5,046 bases of DNA from PWHW01 sp964435025. Lineage in GTDB: Bacteria; Patescibacteriota; Minisyncoccia; Minisyncoccales; PWPS01. The stretch is from assembly GCA_964435025.1 (NCBI GenBank), contig CAYSXL010000028.1, forward strand, positions 1-5,046, written 5' to 3'. The number at the start of each line of letters is the position of its first letter. The stretch's first letter is position 1. The notes below the pieces were generated by a model. It saw nothing but the letters and a program-made list of their open reading frames with translations. It searched no databases and was not told where the DNA came from. The position numbers and the translations under genes were made by a program. Shown piece after piece: positions 1 to 5,046 of this stretch.

Positions 1-36
1 CACAAAATATTTCATTTAACATAAAACACACCCTAT

Positions 37-65
37 TAGACAAATCCCTTCAATTGCGATAAAAT
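37..65 (+). promoter_or_regulatory. Predicted sigma70-type promoter of argS, probably giving a leaderless mRNA
   Basis: A -35 element TAGACA (37-42, 5 of 6 matches to TTGACA) and a -10 element TAAAAT (60-65, 5 of 6 matches to TATAAT) are separated by the ideal 17 bp. Transcription normally starts about 7 nt after the -10, which falls at about position 72, the A of the argS ATG. No Shine-Dalgarno sequence lies in the few bases between the -10 and the ATG, which fits a leaderless message. The elements are seen directly; activity and start point are inferred. Nothing else recognisable lies in 1-71. Confidence 0.55.
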
Positions 66-71
66 TCGGCT

Positions 72-1676
72 ATGAAAAAGAGAGTTGAAAAAACCCTAAA
101 AGAGGAACTGGGCGAGGATATAAAAGTGGAAAGATCCTCGGGAGACCATGGGGATTACGCGTCAAATGTCGCTTTTTTGCTGGCAAAGAGAGAAAAGCGC
201 AGCCCCGTAGTTATTGCCAGAGAACTTAAGGAAAAAGTGGAATCCGAGCTTTTTCACAAGGTTGAAGAAAAGAACGGTTTTTTAAATTTCTTTCTTAGCG
301 AGGAGGTATTACAAAAAGAACTTTCAGGGGTTTTAAGAGACAAGGAGGACTACGGTAAAAAAAGAGAAGGTAAAAAGGTGGTAATAGATTATTCCTCCCC
401 CAATATTGCCAAAGCTTTCGGCATCGGACATCTCCGCTCAACGATAATCGGGCACGCTCTCTATAATATATATGCCTTTCAAGGATGGGAAGTGGTGGGG
501 GTAAATCATCTGGGAGATTGGGGGACCCAGTACGGAAAACTTCTTTATCAGATAAAAAAGGAAGGAGAAAATCCCGAAGAACTTTCCATAGATGACTTAG
601 AAGCGCTTTACGTGCGTTTTCATAAAGAGGTGGAGGAGAATCCGGAAATGGAAGAAGAGGGAAGAAAGTGGTTTGCAAAATTAGAGAAAGGAGATAAAGA
701 AGCAAGGGAAATCTGGGAAATATGCAAAAAAAAGAGCTTGGAAGAGTTTAATAAGATATATGATGATTTGGAGATAAAGATAGATTATGTTACGGGGGAA
801 AGCTTTTATGAAAATAAACTTCTCGATGTAATAGAGGAGGCGAAGAAAAAGGGAGTAGCGAAAGAAAGCAAAGGGGCTTTGATTATAGAATTTGATGACA
901 TGCCCCCGGCAATGATCTTGAAATCGGACGGGAGCACCACCTATCTTACTCGCGACTTGGCGGCGGCAAAGTACAGGATAAACGAGTTTTCGCCCGACCT
1001 TTTTATTTATGAGATAGGGGTGGACCAAGAACTTCACTTAAGACAACTTTTTGCCACCGTAGAAAAGATGGGGTGGGCAAAAAAGGAAAGTTTCTTTCAT
1101 GTTGCTCATGGAATGTATCGGCTTAAGGAAGGGAAATTTTCTACAAGAAAGGGAAGAACGATTCACCTAAAGGAAGTTCTCGAGCTTGCCAAAAAAGAAG
1201 CGGAGAAACTTTCTTCCGAGGGAAGCAAGGAAGATGCCAAGCGTATTGGCATAGGGGCAGTGAAATATAACGATCTCAAAAGACACTACAAGAGAGAGGT
1301 GGTATTTGACTGGGATGAGGTAATTTCATTAAAAGGAGATGCGGGACCGTATTTACAATATACCGTGGTAAGATGTAAGAGTATTCTCGGAAAGGCAGGA
1401 AATTATAATCCTTCTTTCGAAGAATTAAGCGAAGAAGAAAGGGTTATTGTTAAGAGAATAACCCAGTTTGGGGAAGTGGTAGAATTGGCCGCGGAAAATT
1501 TCTCCCCCAACGTTATTGCCGAGTATGCGCATAAGCTTGCCAAAGAATATAATGCTTTTTACGATAAGTTTACCGTTCTTGGGGATGAAAAAAGAATAGC
1601 AATAACGGAAGGAACATATATTATTTTAAAACAGTGCCTTTCTTTACTTACAATATCTTTACCCCAAAAAATGTAA
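72..1676 (+). CDS. argS: Arginyl-tRNA synthetase (class I), complete
   Basis: ArgS attaches arginine to tRNA-Arg in the cytoplasm using ATP. The 534-residue protein has the family's domain order. An N-terminal Add1-type tRNA-contact domain spans about 1-85, with GDYASNVAF at 27-35 and NGFLNFFLS at 68-76. The class I Rossmann catalytic core follows, with SPNIAK (109-114), the HIGH-equivalent GIGH (117-120), NHLGDWGTQYG (145-155), TTYLTRDLAAAKYR (289-302), GVDQELHLRQLF (316-327) and the KMSKS-equivalent STRKG (357-361). A helical DALR anticodon-binding domain runs from about 425 to the end, with GPYLQYTVVR and LAKEYNAFYDKF. The C-terminal LPQKM matches the usual end of the family, so the gene is intact. 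The length is somewhat short (families are commonly 550-590), mostly at the N-terminus. An in-frame TAA at 60-62 and no other start codon before it make ATG 72 the only reasonable upstream start. The first His of HIGH is Gly. The product call is near certain. Confidence 0.97.
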   Translation: MKKRVEKTLKEELGEDIKVERSSGDHGDYASNVAFLLAKREKRSPVVIARELKEKVESELFHKVEEKNGFLNFFLSEEVLQKELSGVLRDKEDYGKKREGKKVVIDYSSPNIAKAFGIGHLRSTIIGHALYNIYAFQGWEVVGVNHLGDWGTQYGKLLYQIKKEGENPEELSIDDLEALYVRFHKEVEENPEMEEEGRKWFAKLEKGDKEAREIWEICKKKSLEEFNKIYDDLEIKIDYVTGESFYENKLLDVIEEAKKKGVAKESKGALIIEFDDMPPAMILKSDGSTTYLTRDLAAAKYRINEFSPDLFIYEIGVDQELHLRQLFATVEKMGWAKKESFFHVAHGMYRLKEGKFSTRKGRTIHLKEVLELAKKEAEKLSSEGSKEDAKRIGIGAVKYNDLKRHYKREVVFDWDEVISLKGDAGPYLQYTVVRCKSILGKAGNYNPSFEELSEEERVIVKRITQFGEVVELAAENFSPNVIAEYAHKLAKEYNAFYDKFTVLGDEKRIAITEGTYIILKQCLSLLTISLPQKM

Positions 1677-1681
1677 TGATT

Positions 1682-1731
1682 TAATTTCTAATTTTTATTT
1701 ACTAATTTTTAATCAATTTCCAATTTTTAAT
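1682..1731. repeat. Degenerate AT-rich direct repeats in the argS-ileS spacer
   Basis: The block AATTTTTAAT occurs at 1704-1713 and again at 1722-1731, 18 bp apart, with a shorter relative AATTTTTA at 1690-1697. Between them lie related TAATTTC (1682-1688) and CAATTTC (1714-1720) units, so the stretch reads as alternating AATTTC and AATTTTTA modules. Together with its inverted counterpart downstream, this accounts for nearly all of the gene-free 1677-1788, which has only about 15 G or C in 112 bases. No RNA gene or small ORF is evident in it. Confidence 0.55.
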
Positions 1732-1746
1732 TAAACTAGTGATAAT
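1717..1746 (+). promoter_or_regulatory. Weak candidate promoter for ileS-recO
   Basis: GATAAT (1741-1746) matches the -10 consensus at 5 of 6 positions. TTTCCA (1717-1722) matches the -35 consensus at 4 of 6, with an 18-bp spacer. It would start transcription near 1753 and, after collapsing the duplicated assembly segment, leave a leader of roughly 36 nt before the ileS ATG. In DNA this AT-rich such matches arise easily, and readthrough from argS is an equally good explanation for ileS expression. Confidence 0.2.
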
Positions 1747-1759
1747 TCAATAGAAATTA

Positions 1760-1814
1760 AAAAATAAAAACTAGAAATTGAGTATATTATGGCAGAACAA
1801 AATCAAAAAAGTGT
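1760..1814 (+). repeat. Copy 1 of an exact 55-bp duplication flanking the N gap (probable contig-end overlap)
   Basis: This segment is identical over all 55 bases to 1915-1969. It holds the last part of the argS-ileS spacer, the ileS ATG (here 1789-1791) and the first eight ileS codons (MAEQNQKS) plus two bases before the Ns begin. It is therefore a redundant end of the left contig, not a second gene or a genuine repeat. The partial reading frame at 1789-1814 should not be annotated as a gene. Confidence 0.9.
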
Positions 1815-1914
1815 NNNNNNNNNNNNNNNNNNNNNNNNNNNNNNNNNNNNNNNNNNNNNNNNNNNNNNNNNNNNNNNNNNNNNNNNNNNNNNNNNNNNNN
1901 NNNNNNNNNNNNNN
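1815..1914. other. Assembly gap: exactly 100 N
   Basis: One hundred undetermined bases, a conventional placeholder for a scaffold gap of unknown size. The sequence immediately before the gap is the same 55-mer as that immediately after it, so the two contigs most likely overlap and the gap has no real content. Removing the Ns and one copy (155 bases) gives a continuous argS-spacer-ileS sequence. Confidence 0.95.
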
Positions 1915-1969
1915 AAAAATAAAAACTAGAAATTGAGTATATTATGGCAGAACAAAATCAAAAAAGTGT
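1915..1969 (+). repeat. Copy 2 of the exact 55-bp duplication, start of the right contig
   Basis: Identical to 1760-1814 and offset by 155 bases. This copy continues into the full ileS gene, so it carries the start codon to be used for annotation (1944-1946). The A-run at its left edge has five A, against six at the matching place in copy 1, only because the contig begins there. Confidence 0.9.
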
Positions 1970-4832
1970 TTTTTCCAAGGAAGAGGAAAAAGTTTTAGAT
2001 TTCTGGAAAGAGGGAGATATATTTAAAAAATCGGTGGAAAAAGACGCCCCCAACGGAAATTATGTTTTTTACGACGGTCCTCCTTTCATCACCGGACTTC
2101 CTCATTACGGGAGCATTCTTCCGAGTATTGCAAAGGATGTTATACCTCGCTTTTTTACAATGAAAGGCTATCGCGTAGATCGTGTGTGGGGTTGGGACTG
2201 TCACGGTATTCCCGCAGAGAACAAAGTAGAAAAGAGCCTCGATCTTAAGGATAAAAAAGACATAGAAGAGTTAGGGGTTAAGAAGTTTGTTAATGCTTGC
2301 AGAGATTATGTCAGCACCAGTTCAAAGCAATGGGAATGGTATATAGACAGAATAGGGCGATGGGTAGATATGAAGAACGCCTACAAGACCATGGACTTGA
2401 AGTTTATGGAAAGTGTAATGTGGGCATTTAAAGATCTTTATAAGAAAGAGCTTATCTATGAAGGATACCGTACATCTCTTCACTGTCCTCGATGTGCTAC
2501 TCCCCTTTCCAGGTTTGAGGTAACTATGGACGCCGGTGCCTACAGGGACATAGAAGATGATTCCGTGGTCGTGAAATTTAAAACAAAGGAAGGCTTTTAT
2601 TTTTTGGCATGGACAACAACTCCCTGGACTCTTCCGGGGAATTTGGCACTTGCCGTAGGTAGCAAAATAGAGTATGTTTTCGTGGAACATTCCGGAGAAA
2701 AATATGTTCTTGCAAGCGAAAAAGTAGAGGATGTTTTCAGTGGGAAAGATTTTAAAGTGATTAAAAAAATAAAAGGGAAAGAGCTTGTGGGAACGGAGTA
2801 CGAGCCGGTTTTTGATTTGGAGAACAAAGAGATAAGAGAAAATAGCAATGTTTTTAAGATTTATTCCGCCGATTTTGTTAGTACGGAAGAAGGAACAGGG
2901 GTTGTACATATTGCTCCTAATTTTGGAGAAGATGATTTTGAGCTCGGGAAAAAAGAAAATCTGCCGATTATTGAGCTTATGGACGAAAGCGGGTCATACA
3001 CAAAAAAAGCCGGGGAGTGGAAAGGTTATTATTTTAAAGAAGCTAACGAAAAAGCAAAAGAAGATTTAAAGGATAAGCTTCTGAAAAAAGAAAAAAGTGT
3101 TCATTCCTACCCTTTTTGCCATAGGTGTGATACGAGCCTTATACACAAAACGCAGAAAGCGTGGTACTTGAAGATAGGGGAGCTTCGCGAGAGAATGCTT
3201 AAAAGCAATGAAAAGATAAATTGGATTCCGGAACACTTCAAAGAGGGGAGATTCAAGCACAACTTAGAAAATGCTCCCGACTGGTGTCTTTCACGCTCTC
3301 GCTACTGGGGCTCTCCTATTCCCGTTTGGAAGTGTGAGTGCGGTGGTATCAAGGTTATGGGATCTGTCGGGGAGTTGGAAAATTTGAGCGGCAAGAAAAT
3401 AAACGACTTGCACCGTCCGGAGATTGATGAAGTTACTTTTGACTGTGATAAGTGTGGGAAAGAAATGAAAAGAGTGCCGGAAGTTCTTGATTGCTGGTTT
3501 GAATCGGGATCTATGCCCTTTGCGCAATTTCACTACCCTTTCGAGAGAGAGGAAGAATGGGAAGAGATTTTCCCCGCTGACTTTATTATAGAATACACCG
3601 GACAGCTACGCGGATGGTTTTATTATTTACATGTTCTTTCTAACGCGCTTTTTGACTCTTATGCCTTTAAGAATGTTATAGTCACAGGTGTTTTGGGAGG
3701 AGATGACGGGAGGAAAATGAGTAAGTCTTTGGGAAATTACCCCGATCCGAGAATAGTGCTTGATAAGTACGGGAGTGATGCTTTGAGAATCTACTTTATG
3801 TCCAGCTCCATTATGCTTGGAGGCGACACAAATCTTTCTGAGACGGACATCCAAGACGCTCTTCGCAAAAATATCATTCTTCTCTCCAACATCATGAGTT
3901 TTTACAAGCCTTTTGCGGAAGCGGAGAATTTCTCGGTGGAGGAAGATAAGAGAGAGGAGATTTCTTCGAAGAATGTTTTGGACAAGTGGATTTTGGCGAG
4001 ATTAAGTCAAACTATCAAGGATATAGAAAACAGTCTAACGGGATATACACTTCCCTCTGCCTGTCAAGCAGTAACCACCTTCATTGATGATTTTTCAACA
4101 TGGTATATCCGCAGATCAAGGAACAGATTTAAGGGAGAGGACAAAGAAGATGCAAGAGACGCTCTTCAAACCACGGGTTTTGTTTTGCATGAATTTTCCA
4201 AAGCCATTGCGCCGATAATGCCGTTTATATCCGAAAATATCTGGCAAAAAGTTACCGGAAACAACTTCAGGGACAAAGAAAAGTCGATTCACCTTACAGA
4301 TTACCCGGTATTTAACGAAAACGCTATTTCTACGAAACTTCTCGCTGAAATGGAAGAAACCAGAAAATTTGTGTCCTTAGCATTGAAAGAGAGAGCGGAC
4401 GAAGAGATAAAAGTAAGGCAACCCCTTGCCTCCCTAACCATTCCCAAAGACAGCGGTCTGGAGAAAAAAGAAGAGCTTCTAAGTCTCATTAAAGAGGAGG
4501 TGAATGTAAAAGAGATATTTTTTGATAAAAAGTTGGTTGATAGTGTGGTGCTTGATAAAAAAATGACTACTAAGCTCAAAGAAGAAGGCGAAGTCCGCGA
4601 AATTACAAGAACCGTCCAGAACTTAAGAAAGAAGGCGGGGCTTGTTCCCGGTGACAAGATAAAAGTCTTCTATAAAGGAGAGGCGTTTGAAGGTCTTTTG
4701 TCAAAGTGGGATGATTATCTGAAAAGAGAGACCGGCACAGAAGAAATAACCGAAGGAGACTCGGGAGAATTCCTTGCAAAGAAAGAAAGTGAAATAAACG
4801 GGAAAACACTTTTTCTTGCTATAGTGAAGTAA
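1944..4832 (+). CDS. ileS: Isoleucyl-tRNA synthetase, type 2 (eukaryote/archaeal-like), complete
   Basis: IleS charges tRNA-Ile with isoleucine in the cytoplasm and hydrolyses mischarged valine. The 962-residue protein is full length. The catalytic core has DGPPFITGLPHYGS (44-57; HIGH-equivalent HYGS at 54-57), GWDCHG (83-88), RGWFYYLHVLSNALF (556-570) and KMSKS (591-595). The CP1 editing domain lies between them, with WTTTPWTLPGN (223-233) and GTGVVHIAPNFGEDD (317-331). Cysteine pairs C181/C184 and C392/C395, and C464/C466 with C501/C504, resemble the zinc-binding sites of the archaeal-type enzyme. The anticodon-binding helical domain starts near 675 and includes REITRTVQNLRKKAG (885-899). 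GLPHYG, and the absence of a C-terminal CxxC zinc finger, mark type 2, the class known to include mupirocin-insensitive enzymes. An in-frame TAA at 1920-1922 limits the start to ATG 1944; no clear Shine-Dalgarno precedes it. The second HIGH histidine is Ser57. RecO follows after 4 nt. Confidence 0.97.
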   Translation: MAEQNQKSVFSKEEEKVLDFWKEGDIFKKSVEKDAPNGNYVFYDGPPFITGLPHYGSILPSIAKDVIPRFFTMKGYRVDRVWGWDCHGIPAENKVEKSLDLKDKKDIEELGVKKFVNACRDYVSTSSKQWEWYIDRIGRWVDMKNAYKTMDLKFMESVMWAFKDLYKKELIYEGYRTSLHCPRCATPLSRFEVTMDAGAYRDIEDDSVVVKFKTKEGFYFLAWTTTPWTLPGNLALAVGSKIEYVFVEHSGEKYVLASEKVEDVFSGKDFKVIKKIKGKELVGTEYEPVFDLENKEIRENSNVFKIYSADFVSTEEGTGVVHIAPNFGEDDFELGKKENLPIIELMDESGSYTKKAGEWKGYYFKEANEKAKEDLKDKLLKKEKSVHSYPFCHRCDTSLIHKTQKAWYLKIGELRERMLKSNEKINWIPEHFKEGRFKHNLENAPDWCLSRSRYWGSPIPVWKCECGGIKVMGSVGELENLSGKKINDLHRPEIDEVTFDCDKCGKEMKRVPEVLDCWFESGSMPFAQFHYPFEREEEWEEIFPADFIIEYTGQLRGWFYYLHVLSNALFDSYAFKNVIVTGVLGGDDGRKMSKSLGNYPDPRIVLDKYGSDALRIYFMSSSIMLGGDTNLSETDIQDALRKNIILLSNIMSFYKPFAEAENFSVEEDKREEISSKNVLDKWILARLSQTIKDIENSLTGYTLPSACQAVTTFIDDFSTWYIRRSRNRFKGEDKEDARDALQTTGFVLHEFSKAIAPIMPFISENIWQKVTGNNFRDKEKSIHLTDYPVFNENAISTKLLAEMEETRKFVSLALKERADEEIKVRQPLASLTIPKDSGLEKKEELLSLIKEEVNVKEIFFDKKLVDSVVLDKKMTTKLKEEGEVREITRTVQNLRKKAGLVPGDKIKVFYKGEAFEGLLSKWDDYLKRETGTEEITEGDSGEFLAKKESEINGKTLFLAIVK

Positions 4833-4836
4833 ATTT

Positions 4837-5046
4837 ATGTTTACACACTATTACACGCGGGGTGTCGTGCTTGCGAAAAAACCGATAGGCGAATGTGACG
4901 AAATAGTTACACTTTATACTCGTGATTTCGGAATGGTAAAAGTGGTAGGGAAATCTATAAGGAAGAGTAATTCCAAGCTCAAAATGGGCGTTCCGCTTTT
5001 TTCTTACACGGAGGTTGGATTTATTCAAGGAAAAAGTTATAATACC
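4837..5046 (+). CDS. recO: DNA repair protein RecO, N-terminal part (cut by window end)
   Basis: RecO binds DNA and RecR, helps load RecA onto SSB-coated single strands and anneals complementary strands in RecF-pathway repair. Seventy codons are visible and the frame is open to the last base. The sequence shows the family's N-terminal OB-fold pattern: YYTRGVVLAKKPIGECDEIVTLYT (5-28), where RGVVL and GE.D.IVTLYT are the typical conserved pieces, then DFGMVKVVGKSIRKSNSKL (30-48), a basic stretch also usual for RecO, then PLFSYTEVGF. The start ATG lies 4 nt after the ileS TAA, which implies cotranscription and probably translational coupling; no strong Shine-Dalgarno is seen. The C-terminal part, including any zinc-binding cysteines, lies outside the window. 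The call rests on recognising these motifs in a short fragment. Confidence 0.85.
   Translation, partial: MFTHYYTRGVVLAKKPIGECDEIVTLYTRDFGMVKVVGKSIRKSNSKLKMGVPLFSYTEVGFIQGKSYNT

Larger units (their letters stand above)
1679..1783 (+). repeat. AT-rich imperfect inverted repeat between argS and ileS
   Basis: The left arm 1683-1700 pairs with the right arm 1762-1779 at 17 of 18 positions. Adding G-U wobbles at 1682/1780 and 1680/1782 extends the stem to 1679-1783, around a loop of about 61 nt. The same left arm has a second perfect partner: 1681-1690 is the exact reverse complement of 1751-1760, so two stems compete. The right side reaches almost to the ileS ATG at 1789. There is no GC-rich stem or trailing T-run on the + strand, so it is not a standard intrinsic terminator. 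It could be an RNA 3'-end stabiliser, a leader structure for ileS, or a dispersed intergenic repeat. Low complexity means some pairing is expected by chance. Confidence 0.55.

Noticed and set aside
1..36. Tail of an upstream gene or RNA
   Set aside because: These bases show no recognisable coding pattern, tRNA arm or terminator; too short and AT-rich to call.
295..1037. Two overlapping minus-strand open frames (295-705 and 681-1037) inside argS
   Set aside because: Both are antisense to conserved argS catalytic-core sequence, with shadow-like composition and no family resemblance.
1783..1788. TATATT directly before the ileS ATG as a -10 element
   Set aside because: It would start transcription about 7 nt later, inside the coding region, and no good alternative start codon follows that would keep the conserved N-terminus.
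1677..1788. Intrinsic terminator after argS
   Set aside because: The stem is almost purely A/T and is not followed by a T-run on the + strand, so a rho-independent terminator cannot be claimed.
1789..1814. A second ileS start, i.e. a truncated duplicate gene or pseudogene before the gap
   Set aside because: It is part of the exact 55-bp contig-end duplicate; the identity stops precisely at the Ns, which points to assembly rather than biology.
2322..2909. Long open frame of 195 codons on the minus strand inside ileS
   Set aside because: It lies wholly antisense to a confidently identified ileS, its translation is rich in Phe, Tyr, Ile and Cys as expected from the complement of Lys/Glu-rich coding, and it shows no recognisable domain.
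2848..3069. Plus-strand 73-codon open frame in another frame of ileS
   Set aside because: It overlaps the CP1 editing region of ileS, has low-complexity Lys/Leu/Ile composition and no start signal.

Overview
The window shows three housekeeping genes on the + strand: a complete arginyl-tRNA synthetase (argS, 72-1676), a complete isoleucyl-tRNA synthetase (ileS, 1944-4832), and the first 70 codons of the recombination mediator recO (4837 to the window edge). All are read with the standard bacterial code and both complete genes end in TAA. The moderately low G+C coding sequence, very AT-rich intergenic DNA, lack of Shine-Dalgarno sequences, a eukaryote/archaeal-like (type 2) IleS, and ArgS of the SPNIAK...GIGHLRST form suggest an uncultivated bacterium, most plausibly of the Candidate Phyla Radiation (Patescibacteria). 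That placement is inference from sequence style, not from a search. UGA-recoding lineages are neither needed nor suggested, because all three frames are open under the standard code.

Layout: positions 1-71 hold a good sigma70-type promoter whose predicted start point falls on or next to the argS ATG, so the argS mRNA may be leaderless. After argS comes a gene-free stretch, 1677-1943. Its real part (1677-1788, about 13% G+C) is made of A/T-rich direct and inverted repeats. Its remainder contains exactly 100 N (1815-1914), flanked on both sides by the same 55-bp sequence (1760-1814 and 1915-1969), which spans the ileS start codon. This looks like two contigs that overlap by one 55-mer but were joined as if separated by an unknown gap. 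If so, the copies collapse, nothing is missing, and ileS begins 112 nt after the argS stop. RecO starts 4 nt after the ileS stop, so ileS and recO are probably cotranscribed and translationally coupled.

The two synthetases charge tRNA-Arg and tRNA-Ile for translation; RecO works in RecF-pathway recombinational repair and has no direct functional link beyond sharing a transcript. I do not see a new biological system here. The observations worth a second look are the assembly artefact, the likely leaderless argS promoter, the competing AT hairpins before ileS, and the fact that both synthetases have a non-canonical HIGH motif (GIGH in ArgS, HYGS in IleS).
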